This document shows positions 26,852-34,509 of a stretch of DNA of 64,000 nt, one piece after another; positions within the stretch are counted from its first letter, which is position 1; each line of letters starts with the position of its first letter. A model generated the notes under the pieces. That model was not told the origin of the DNA. It saw only the letters and a list, made by a program, of their open reading frames with translations, and made no database searches. The DNA is from Capnocytophaga bilenii (GTDB lineage: Bacteria > Bacteroidota > Bacteroidia > Flavobacteriales > Flavobacteriaceae), in NCBI RefSeq assembly GCF_017565765.1, contig NZ_JAGDYP010000002.1, positions 372,001 to 436,000 on the forward strand, given 5' to 3'. Position numbers and translations under genes: made by a program.

Positions 26852-27961
26852 TTAGTGTCTATTATCTATTAATACTTCAATGATAGGTTCTTTATTGCTT
26901 ACAAATTCAATAATATCTCTCCCAAAGGCAGGACTAAAGAAACCATATAATACCATAGGTTTCCCCTTTAATATTTCTCCTGCCCATTGGTGAAAATAAT
27001 AGTCTACATCTTCTACACCTTCTGCATTTAGAGGGAAAAGTTCTTCTTCAAATTCATAGTAAGTATATGCTTTTTCAAAAATAATCTTTTTCTTTTGAAT
27101 GTCTTCAATAATAACATAATAAGCAGTAATTTCCATCTCTTTTTTAAAGGTCTGTACATAAAAATTATAGTTTCCCTTGGAGAAGGAATAGGCTTTTGAG
27201 AAAGGAAAACAGTCTGTACGAACTGCCAGCAAGTTAGGATTTATTTTATAAGGAAACTTACTCTGGGGGATTTCTTTCCATTTTATTTCAAATTTCTTCC
27301 CTACTTGGAAAGGGTTTTCCTGCCCTACAAAAGTATAATTAAATCCATTAGACCCTTTATAGGATTTATCTTGATTATCTACAATTAACCCATATTCAAA
27401 ACTATCTACTTGTTCATCTCCTTCGTTGTAAGCATTAACATAGGCTTTTGCTTTCATATTTTTTACTGGGAATCTCATAATAGAGTCAGTATCTATTTGA
27501 TAAATAAAAATACTATCCGTTTCTTTGATACCAGCCTTTTTTAAAATAAAATCTCTTCTCTTACTATCAAGAGGGAAGCTATTTTTTTTCTTTTCGCTTG
27601 CCGTAATAAATGAATCAGGCAAACCATCTCCTTCAAAGACACTCTCCGATAGGTTAAGAAAAAATCCAGATGTTCTATACATTTTCATATTAGAGATTTT
27701 CGGGTTAATTATTGAAAGAGAGTCATATACAGTACATAGAATTTTACCATTTTTGGTATTATTAATTCTTGTAGCAGTGATGGTATCATTATAATTTTTA
27801 TATGTATCCTCTGAATTTTCTTGTTGATTATCTTTTTCATTTGAATAGTGTATATTCTCATTACCATCTTCGTCATTATCTATTTTACTTGGATCTTTCT
27901 TTGATAGTTCACAAGAGAATAAAAATAGAATTACCATTAATAATGTAAATGAATATTTCAT
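26852..27961 (-). CDS. Hypothetical lipoprotein (369 aa)
   Basis: A lipoprotein signal (MKYSFTLLMVILFLFSCELSKKD; lipobox LFSC) is followed by a low-complexity Asp/Asn/Glu-rich linker to about residue 65, then a globular region with no motif I recognise. Residues such as FYVQTFKKEMEITAYYVIIED suggest a mixed beta structure. It is more AT-rich than the core genes. A -7 element lies 33 bases upstream. Together with the truncated gene after it, it is an operon left between two IS1595-like copies. A role as a surface or immunity lipoprotein is guesswork. Confidence 0.6.
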   Translation of the reverse strand: MKYSFTLLMVILFLFSCELSKKDPSKIDNDEDGNENIHYSNEKDNQQENSEDTYKNYNDTITATRINNTKNGKILCTVYDSLSIINPKISNMKMYRTSGFFLNLSESVFEGDGLPDSFITASEKKKNSFPLDSKRRDFILKKAGIKETDSIFIYQIDTDSIMRFPVKNMKAKAYVNAYNEGDEQVDSFEYGLIVDNQDKSYKGSNGFNYTFVGQENPFQVGKKFEIKWKEIPQSKFPYKINPNLLAVRTDCFPFSKAYSFSKGNYNFYVQTFKKEMEITAYYVIIEDIQKKKIIFEKAYTYYEFEEELFPLNAEGVEDVDYYFHQWAGEILKGKPMVLYGFFSPAFGRDIIEFVSNKEPIIEVLIDNRH

Positions 27962-27993
27962 AAATAAAATGGAATTAGTATAAAATTGACCTG

Positions 27994-28001
27994 CAAAGAT
28001 A
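27994..28001 (-). promoter_or_regulatory. -7 element for the 369-aa lipoprotein gene
   Basis: The minus strand reads TATCTTTG then C, matching TAnnTTTG. Confidence 0.55.
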
Positions 28002-28011
28002 AATATATTTT

Positions 28012-28303
28012 TTGAGGTATCAAAATAATTTCATACATTTACACTCTGAAAATTAATGTATTATGGAATTATTTAAAGGACAAAGCCTCTTAGAGTTTAC
28101 TGAACGCTTTAAAACAGACTTAGATTGCGAAGAATATCTAGCTTCTTTAAAGTGGGAAAAAGGGTATTGTTGCCGTAAATGTGGACATACAAAATACCAA
28201 GTCAGAAAAGATTTTTCACGTACTTGTAATATCTGTGGAGATATTGTAGAACGTTCTCCCGTTTCCCAAAGTCAATTAGTATGTAGCTAAATAGACGTCT
28301 CAA
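28012..28303 (+). mobile_element. IS1595-family internal-deletion derivative (copy D, 292 bp)
   Basis: Both ends are present (ttgaggtatcaaaataatttcat and gctaaatagacgtctcaa). Between them the transposase start is joined in frame to its extreme C-terminus: a 75-residue frame (28063-28290) keeps the zinc ribbon (CCRKCGH, CNICGD) and ends with VERSPVSQSQLVCS. The DDE domain and HTH are gone. This is the structure of a non-autonomous element that could be moved in trans. Confidence 0.75.
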
Positions 28304-28402
28304 TTTTTTTATTTGATGGTCATTTGATAGAAAAGCCCTTTTAAAAATTAAATCACTGATAATCAATTAGTTTTTATTTGATGGTTATTTGATAGAAATG
28401 TA
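28304..28402. repeat. Short direct repeat (tttttatttgatggtcatttgatagaaa)
   Basis: The word occurs at about 28309-28335 and again, with one change, at about 28370-28397, just before the next gene. The intervening part includes cactgataatcaattag, a relative of the gattgattatcagag word of the MITEs. Confidence 0.6.
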
Positions 28403-28409
28403 AAAATAT

Positions 28410-28871
28410 ATGAAACTAACATTTATCTTTACTCTTGCTTGTATTGTTAATACCTTTGCTCAACTCTCACCACAAGCCTTAGACTCCTTACAGCAAGTGA
28501 GATATATCAAAGCAAAGTACGTATTGCACGCCGACCAAAACATCTCTTTAGCCCCAAGCAGACTCTATACGTTAAAAGGTGAAAAATATTATGGCGAATA
28601 TGTAACCAAATACGACCACCAAGGCAGCGCTCTTGAGTTTTACAACGCAGGTTCAGAAGGTTATATCCTTTACAAACGCTACAGCACCTATGGCAAAGAC
28701 CTGCCTTTTGAAGCCGATATGTACGAATTCCATATCAAAATAGACAAAAAGCACGGCACTATCATCGACAATGGGGAAACAAGGCGCAATTTTCACTTCA
28801 TCAAAGGCGAAAAGAAAATAAAAGTCCCCACCAACTCCCAAGGTCGCTTTATCATTTATGAGTATTTATAG
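28410..28871 (+). CDS. Hypothetical secreted protein (153 aa)
   Basis: A signal peptide (MKLTFIFTLACIVNTFAQ) precedes a 135-residue mature part rich in Tyr and Lys (KGEKYYGEYVTKYDHQGSAL, KKHGTIIDNGETRRNFHF), probably all-beta. I do not recognise a family. It lies between IS1595-like copies D and E. No -7 element is clear upstream; the upstream region is the direct repeat. Confidence 0.6.
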   Translation: MKLTFIFTLACIVNTFAQLSPQALDSLQQVRYIKAKYVLHADQNISLAPSRLYTLKGEKYYGEYVTKYDHQGSALEFYNAGSEGYILYKRYSTYGKDLPFEADMYEFHIKIDKKHGTIIDNGETRRNFHFIKGEKKIKVPTNSQGRFIIYEYL

Positions 28872-28882
28872 AAATTATTTCT

Positions 28883-28890
28883 TATCTTTG
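28883..28890 (+). promoter_or_regulatory. Orphan -7 element whose gene has been lost
   Basis: TATCTTTG, a good TAnnTTTG match, but only 28 bases further on the sequence turns into the right end of an IS1595-like element (28919) and no gene follows. Confidence 0.4.
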
Positions 28891-28918
28891 TACGCTGGAT
28901 AAGAGGAATTAAAAGATT

Positions 28919-28974
28919 GGAACGTTCTCCCGTTTTCCAAAGTCAATTAGTATGTAGCTAAATAGACACCTCAA
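28919..28974 (+). mobile_element. IS1595-family right-end fragment (copy E)
   Basis: gaacgttctcccgttttccaaag continuing to gctaaatagacacctcaa: the last codons of the transposase and the terminal inverted repeat, nearly identical to copies C and D. No left end is present. Confidence 0.75.
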
Positions 28975-29038
28975 TTAAAATAATTACTACATTAGTTTTT
29001 TTTATATAAATAGTATTGGCAATAGTGGGAAAAAGTAG

Positions 29039-29046
29039 TATCTTTG
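29039..29046 (+). promoter_or_regulatory. -7 element for hemH-hemJ-dxs
   Basis: TATCTTTG then C, 21 bases before the hemH ATG. Confidence 0.6.
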
Positions 29047-29066
29047 CCCGCTATTAATAAAAAGAA

Positions 29067-30086
29067 ATGCCAAAAAGAGGAGTACTGTTGGTGAATTTGG
29101 GTTCGCCCGATTCATACGAAATAAAAGATATAAAGCGCTATCTGAAAGAGTTTTTGATGGATGAACGAGTGATAGATTATCCGTATTGGTTGCGCTACTT
29201 AATTGTATGTGGGATTATATTGCGTGTACGTCCGCCAAAGACGAGTCGTGCCTACCAAAAAATATGGTGGGAAGGAGGTTCGCCGCTGATTGTTATTACA
29301 GAGCGTTTTACGCAAAAGCTACAATCATTGCTTTCAGAACCTGTAGCGATGGCGATGCGTTACGGAAATCCTTCAATTACCTACGGGCTGGAACAGCTTG
29401 AGAAACAGGGGGTAGAGGAGGTGCTTTTAGTACCATTATACCCACAATATGCAATGGCTACTACTGAAACGATTGAGGTACTTGCTGAAAAATTGGTAGC
29501 CAAACGCTTTAAAGGAATGAAACTGACAAAAATGCCTCCTTTTTTTGGTAAGCCACAATACATAGCGGCACTTGCCGATGTGGTACAGAAGCATACGGCT
29601 CATTATCAGTATGACCATTTGTTGTTTTCGTATCACGGGGTGCCAGAGCGGCATCTGTATAAAACAACGCCTACAAAGGCTCATAAACATATTACTGAAA
29701 ATACCGATTGTTGCGACCCTTATACTGCTGAAGGGGCACATTGCTACCGCAGCCAATGTTTTGAAACAACCCGTTTGCTAGTAGCCGAATTGGGATTGCC
29801 TTCAGATAAATATTCGATATCATTTCAATCGCGATTGGGGTACGATAAATGGTTACAACCTTTTACCGATAGTACAGTTGCAGCACTTGCACAACAAGGG
29901 GTGAAGAAATTGGCAGTGATTACTCCTGCTTTTGTATCGGATTGTGTAGAAACGCTTGAAGAGATACAAATAGAAGGTAAAAAAGTATTTACGGCTAACG
30001 GAGGAGAGGAATTTGTGATGATACCTTGCCTGAACGATAGCGACTTATGGGTGCAGGCTATGGCACAAATGATTGATGAGTTGTAA
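29067..30086 (+). CDS. hemH: Ferrochelatase
   Basis: 339 residues. The N-terminus GVLLVNLGSPDSYEIKDIKRYL, the SPL loop GGSPLIVITERFTQKL, the active-site His in FSYHGVPERHL and the late signature SISFQSRLGYDKWLQP are all ferrochelatase (or coproporphyrin ferrochelatase) family marks. It inserts Fe into the porphyrin at the end of haem synthesis. Followed by hemJ after 36 bases, which supports the protoporphyrin route. Confidence 0.95.
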   Translation: MPKRGVLLVNLGSPDSYEIKDIKRYLKEFLMDERVIDYPYWLRYLIVCGIILRVRPPKTSRAYQKIWWEGGSPLIVITERFTQKLQSLLSEPVAMAMRYGNPSITYGLEQLEKQGVEEVLLVPLYPQYAMATTETIEVLAEKLVAKRFKGMKLTKMPPFFGKPQYIAALADVVQKHTAHYQYDHLLFSYHGVPERHLYKTTPTKAHKHITENTDCCDPYTAEGAHCYRSQCFETTRLLVAELGLPSDKYSISFQSRLGYDKWLQPFTDSTVAALAQQGVKKLAVITPAFVSDCVETLEEIQIEGKKVFTANGGEEFVMIPCLNDSDLWVQAMAQMIDEL

Positions 30087-30122
30087 AAGAAAATATTTCT
30101 AACGAACTAAAAACTAAGAACT

Positions 30123-30665
30123 ATGCTGGACTTTGGGATTGCTAAATCGATACACATTATTTTTGTAGTGAGCTATTTTGCGGGGCTTTTTTATATGGTG
30201 AGGCTTTTTATCTATCATACTGAGGCGTTAGAAAAAGACGAACCCGAACGCTCTATTCTTCACAAGCAATTTAGCTTTATGGAAGAACGTTTATGGAACA
30301 TTATTACAGTGCCTGCACTTGTACTGATGACGGTATCGGGTATTTATATGTTCTACACTATGGATTGGGCTTACTTCACTCAGGGCTGGATGCACGTGAA
30401 GTTGCTGTTTGTATTCTTCTTATATATCTATCATTATTATTCTTGGAAACTGATGCGTACCTTGCAAGGGGGTAAAACGGTACTTACATCGGTGAAGCTT
30501 CGTATGCTAAACGAGGTGGCAACGCTTATTCTTTTTGCGGTAGTATTTGCGGTAGTGCTTAAAAATCAGTTTGTTGATTTTTGGTATATAGCTCTTACAG
30601 CATTTATAGCTATGGGAGCTTTGATAATGCTAATCGTAAAATTGGTGAATGCAGGAAAACGATAA
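30123..30665 (+). CDS. hemJ: HemJ-type protoporphyrinogen IX oxidase (CopD-like membrane protein)
   Basis: 180 residues with about five membrane helices. It starts AKSIHIIFVVSYFAGLFYMVRLFIYH, containing the conserved His and Arg of HemJ, and has the H-W/Y pattern WMHVKLLFVFFLYIYHYY. HemJ oxidises protoporphyrinogen IX in the membrane, the step just before ferrochelatase, and the gene follows hemH. Most Bacteroidota use either HemJ or HemG/Y; the presence here next to hemH supports HemJ. Confidence 0.85.
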   Translation: MLDFGIAKSIHIIFVVSYFAGLFYMVRLFIYHTEALEKDEPERSILHKQFSFMEERLWNIITVPALVLMTVSGIYMFYTMDWAYFTQGWMHVKLLFVFFLYIYHYYSWKLMRTLQGGKTVLTSVKLRMLNEVATLILFAVVFAVVLKNQFVDFWYIALTAFIAMGALIMLIVKLVNAGKR

Positions 30666-30683
30666 CACCTAAACAATCTGCTG

Positions 30684-32399
30684 ATGATAGAGTTGCTTAG
30701 AAAAACACCAGTTGAAGAACTACCTGCTATCGCAGCACAAATACGCAAACGTATTATAGAAGTAGTAGCGATGCGGGGGGGACACTTAGGCGCAAGCTTG
30801 GGGGTAGTGGATCTTACCATTGCGCTGCATTACGTGTTTAATACTCCTGATGATGTGTTGGTGTGGGATGTAGGTCACCAATGTTATGCACATAAAATAC
30901 TCACGGGTAGGGCAGAGGCTTTTGACGAACTACGTGCAATAGGGGGTATTAGTGGTTTTCCTAAACGCGATGAGAGTGTGTATGATGCTTTTGGTACGGG
31001 ACATTCTTCTACTTCGCTTTCGGCAGTATTAGCAATGGCAATGGCTTCGGCATTAGAAGGGAACACTACAAGGCAACATATAGCTGTTATAGGTGATGCT
31101 TCAATAGTTAGCGGAATGGCATTTGAGGCGCTAAATCACGCAGGTACTACCACTGCTAATATGCTTATTGTACTGAACGATAACCAAATGGCTATAGACC
31201 CTACAGTGGGGGCACTACACTACTATTTGCAACGACTACAGCATCATAATAAAGATACTTTTTTTACGGACTTAAATATTCGCTATAAAGGGGTAGTGGA
31301 TGGACACGACCTGAAGGCGCTCGTTGAGACTCTGGAGGCAGAGAAAAACGAAACGGGGGTGCGCTTGCTGCATATACGTACTACCAAGGGCAAGGGTTTC
31401 AGAAAGGCTGAAGATGAGCAGGTAACTTTTCACGCTCCTCCTCAGTTTGACAAAATAACGGGTGAGGCTTTGCCTAATAATACGCAATTACCTGCTAAAT
31501 ACCAAGAGGTTGTGGGGGAAACGCTGTTGCAATTGGCTACTGAAAATCCTAAGATTGTGGCTATTACTCCTGCAATGAGCAGTGGTAGTGGCTTGCACAA
31601 TATGCAACTGGTTTTTCCTGATAGGGTGTTTGACGTAGGCATTGCCGAACAGCACGCTGTTACTTTTGCGGCAGGCTGGGCAGCTCGTGGTTTTGTACCT
31701 TATTGTGTGATTTACGCTACATTCTTACAGCGTGCTTACGACCAGCTTATACACGATGTTGCCTTACAACAACTGCCTGTAGTGTTTTGTATAGACCGTG
31801 CCGGCTTGGTAGGCGATGACGGGGCTACCCATCACGGGGTGTTTGATATAGCTTCCTTGCGACCTATTCCTAATTTGATAATTGCAGCTCCGCGCAATGC
31901 TATTCAGTTACGCAACTTGCTATATACCGCTCAGCTACCCTTGCAGCAGCCTATAGCGATACGCTATCCTCGTGGCAGATGTAATGATACTAATTGGAAA
32001 GACCAGCCTTTTGAGGCTATTGCTATAGGCAAAGGGGAACAAATAAAAAAAGGCACCGAAATAGCAATAATTACTATTGGTGCCCTTACTGATACGGTAC
32101 TAAAATGTATAGAAGCTACTAAAAATCCTTTGCGTTATGCTTTGTATGATGCTCGCTTTGTAAAGCCGCTTGACGAGGAACTACTACACAATATATTCTC
32201 TTGCTACCAGCGAGTTATATCGGTAGAAGAAGGGGTAGGCAAAGGAGGTTTTGGCAGTGCTTTAGCTGAGTTTGCTTGTGCTAATGGCTATACTACTCCT
32301 TTAGAAATTGTAGCTCTTCCCGATACGTTTATCGGTGTTTCTTCATCAGATTATATGAGTAACCTTATTCTTAGTCATCTTCGTGATCCTCTATTCTAA
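30684..32399 (+). CDS. dxs: 1-Deoxy-D-xylulose-5-phosphate synthase
   Basis: 571 residues, shorter than E. coli Dxs (620). Thiamine-diphosphate enzyme. Visible are the GGHLGASLGVVDLTIALHYV start, DVGHQCYAHKILTGR, the TPP-Mg motif region GDASIVSGMAFEALN (Asp-Ala-Ser in place of the usual Asp-Gly-Ala), the transketolase Glu in GIAEQHAVTFAAGWA and DRAGLVGDDGATHHGVFD. It makes DXP for the non-mevalonate isoprenoid pathway. The last 29 bases overlap, tail to tail, the end of the lipoprotein gene on the other strand. Confidence 0.94.
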   Translation: MIELLRKTPVEELPAIAAQIRKRIIEVVAMRGGHLGASLGVVDLTIALHYVFNTPDDVLVWDVGHQCYAHKILTGRAEAFDELRAIGGISGFPKRDESVYDAFGTGHSSTSLSAVLAMAMASALEGNTTRQHIAVIGDASIVSGMAFEALNHAGTTTANMLIVLNDNQMAIDPTVGALHYYLQRLQHHNKDTFFTDLNIRYKGVVDGHDLKALVETLEAEKNETGVRLLHIRTTKGKGFRKAEDEQVTFHAPPQFDKITGEALPNNTQLPAKYQEVVGETLLQLATENPKIVAITPAMSSGSGLHNMQLVFPDRVFDVGIAEQHAVTFAAGWAARGFVPYCVIYATFLQRAYDQLIHDVALQQLPVVFCIDRAGLVGDDGATHHGVFDIASLRPIPNLIIAAPRNAIQLRNLLYTAQLPLQQPIAIRYPRGRCNDTNWKDQPFEAIAIGKGEQIKKGTEIAIITIGALTDTVLKCIEATKNPLRYALYDARFVKPLDEELLHNIFSCYQRVISVEEGVGKGGFGSALAEFACANGYTTPLEIVALPDTFIGVSSSDYMSNLILSHLRDPLF

Positions 32400-33681
32400 T
32401 GTTGAAACTGTCATTCCAACTATTGCCGTAATCATCAACGATAGCAATATTGATAGGAATTGTGGCACCAGCAGGAGCATTAGCATCTACCGTGAAATTT
32501 AATACAGCTCTGTAAGTCTTCGGAAGTCCTTCTTGCCAAGCAGTAGTATGAGCGCGTATGATGTCGTACGAAATAGCGGGCGTACTATTATAGTCTATTA
32601 CATAAGGACTATTGGTAGTGAAAGTAGCCTTTACCTTGCGTGCTTCACTACTGCCTATATTTTTGAGGGCTACATTCACTTTTGCCTTCTTGCCTCGTAA
32701 TACCTTACCATCGGGGGTTTCAATGTCTTTTATTACATAATATTCGGCAAAAGCTATATGCGCAGCGGTAGCTTTTACCACTACTTGAAAGTCAGCCTGC
32801 CATTGGTTGTTGAAGGCATCGGTAATGGCTATCTGTATGGGAATTACAGTGTTATTGGGTGTATCGCGTTTCACTTCAAACGACAATACGTAATCACTTT
32901 CTTTGCTGAGTTTGTACTTATAAGCACTGCTGTTGCCTGCAATGTTGCGGTAGGAGGCTTCAGGAGCATTTACGTTGATTACGTATGCACTATTGATAGT
33001 AAAGGTAGCTTTTACATCTTGAGCAGTACTACTACCGCTATTTTTGAGGGCTACATTCAGCTTGATGCGTTCTCCTTTATTCACTTCTTTGTCGTTGTTG
33101 TCGTCTTCTTTTATATAGTATTCGTGAAAACCTATAGTAGCATCAAGAGCTTCAACAGTAACTGTGAAAGTAGCTTGCCAACTATCGTTGCCGTTAGTCA
33201 TCAATACATTTACGGGTATGAGCGTACCTGCAGGCGTAGTATTGCTCACCGTAAAACCAACGGCATAGTCGCTGTCTTTTTCTCCCTGACCCTTATAGGC
33301 AGTCATACCTATAGGCATAGTGCCGTAAAGAACGGGAGTGGTAGGGTGAAAATCAATTACATAAGCACTATTGGTGCTAAAAGTAGCTTTTACATCGGTA
33401 GCAGTAGCGGTACCTGTGTTTTTGAGCGCTACGTTTAGGCGTACTTTTTCTCCTTTGCTGATGTGCTTATCGTTATTGCTGTCGGCATATAAGTACACAT
33501 CTTGTAGTACAATAGTAGCTTTACCCTCCTCTTTAGGTTTAGGCTCAGGTTGTGGTACGGGTTGTTCGGGAGTAGGTGCTGGAGGAGTAGGGGAGGGGGT
33601 AGGCTTTTGCGGTTGTTCTTTTTCTTTGCAAGCAATACAGATAAAACTTGCGAGTAAGCTAATAAGTAAGTATTTTTTCAT
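32371..33681 (-). CDS. Surface lipoprotein with three CARDB-like repeats and calcium-loop motifs
   Basis: 436 residues. Lipoprotein signal ending in ICIAC followed by KEKEQ, an acidic-Lys stretch of the kind reported as a surface-export signal in Capnocytophaga. A Pro-rich linker (about residues 25-50) leads to three homologous domains of about 120 residues, each starting with a Ca-loop-like segment (DSNNDKHISKGEKV, DDNNDKEVNKGERI, and a degenerate ETPDGKVLRGKKA) and then LNVALKNxGxxxAxDVKATFxxNSAYVI. This is the pattern of CARDB or APHP-type beta domains. It ends by overlapping dxs. Ligand unknown; cell-surface adhesion or glycan contact is plausible. Confidence 0.7.
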   Translation of the reverse strand: MKKYLLISLLASFICIACKEKEQPQKPTPSPTPPAPTPEQPVPQPEPKPKEEGKATIVLQDVYLYADSNNDKHISKGEKVRLNVALKNTGTATATDVKATFSTNSAYVIDFHPTTPVLYGTMPIGMTAYKGQGEKDSDYAVGFTVSNTTPAGTLIPVNVLMTNGNDSWQATFTVTVEALDATIGFHEYYIKEDDNNDKEVNKGERIKLNVALKNSGSSTAQDVKATFTINSAYVINVNAPEASYRNIAGNSSAYKYKLSKESDYVLSFEVKRDTPNNTVIPIQIAITDAFNNQWQADFQVVVKATAAHIAFAEYYVIKDIETPDGKVLRGKKAKVNVALKNIGSSEARKVKATFTTNSPYVIDYNSTPAISYDIIRAHTTAWQEGLPKTYRAVLNFTVDANAPAGATIPINIAIVDDYGNSWNDSFNIRIEDHEDD

Positions 33682-33708
33682 ATTGAATAGTATTTAAAGG
33701 GTTAACAA

Positions 33709-34509
33709 TCAAGATAGTAAGACTGCTATGTTGAGGTATTGTCCTAATAAAACCGATACGGCTACGGCTATCAGCCATTTAGGGTTACGCTTGTTGTGGG
33801 CACTCATCAATCCTACGAAAGGCACTACAAAAGTCAATGCCAACATTAGCAATACTGTTGGAGCATAGCCATTAGTCCACCATCGTTGGTAGTAGGCAGT
33901 TTCTTCAGGAATATTAGTGTACCATATCAGCATATATTGCGAAAACCACAAGTATGCCCATACAAAAGCAAAAGCAAAGAGGTATTTACCTAAATCGTGC
34001 CAGTGTTGCGGTTTTACTTCGGGCAAATATCCCTTTCGCTGTGCATATACAGCCGCAACAATAAGCAAGGCAACCCCCGAAAGAAGAAAACTACTAAATA
34101 CATACCAGCCCAACAAGCTACTATACCAATGCACTGCAGGAGGCACCAACCAGTCGTAGGCTATAGGGGTAATGCTAATAAAGCTAAATATCAGCAATAG
34201 TATCTCATATCGTTTTGATTTCTGAAACAAAGCGTATCTATATAAAGCATAGCCTGCCATATATAGCAACGAGCGCCCCAATAGCCATAAAGGTTGAGAA
34301 TAGCCACTATCGGCTTGCAAGGTTATGAAAGCAAGTACCCCCCATAGCGTAGCCATACACATCCACAACGGAGCCGTAAGCACACGTGTTAGTGGGTATA
34401 AAGGGGCAAACCATTCGGCATTGCAAACTCTGTTGATAGCTCCAAACACCAACAACCCTACTAATGTAAGGCTACAAAATACCGTTGTTATGTACAGATA
34501 ACTTATCAT
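33709..34509 (-). CDS. Alternative complex III subunit ActF (short form)
   Basis: 266 residues with about seven membrane helices. The conserved ActF segment KYLFAFAFVWAYLWFSQYMLIWY followed by TNIPEETAYY is clear. Typical ActF proteins are around 400 residues or more, so this is a short form, missing part of the N-terminal helix bundle. It overlaps the stop of the upstream ActCDE fusion by 4 bases (ATGA type), so translation is coupled. ActF forms part of the membrane arm of the quinol:electron-carrier oxidoreductase. Confidence 0.8.
   Translation of the reverse strand: MISYLYITTVFCSLTLVGLLVFGAINRVCNAEWFAPLYPLTRVLTAPLWMCMATLWGVLAFITLQADSGYSQPLWLLGRSLLYMAGYALYRYALFQKSKRYEILLLIFSFISITPIAYDWLVPPAVHWYSSLLGWYVFSSFLLSGVALLIVAAVYAQRKGYLPEVKPQHWHDLGKYLFAFAFVWAYLWFSQYMLIWYTNIPEETAYYQRWWTNGYAPTVLLMLALTFVVPFVGLMSAHNKRNPKWLIAVAVSVLLGQYLNIAVLLS

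Noticed and set aside
28063-28290. A 75-aa zinc-ribbon gene
   Set aside because: Kept as part of the IS1595-like deletion derivative; every codon is explained by the two ends of the transposase gene.
32758-33438. A 226-codon plus-strand frame opposite the repeat lipoprotein
   Set aside because: Antisense shadow of three homologous repeats; its own internal repetition only mirrors the sense strand.
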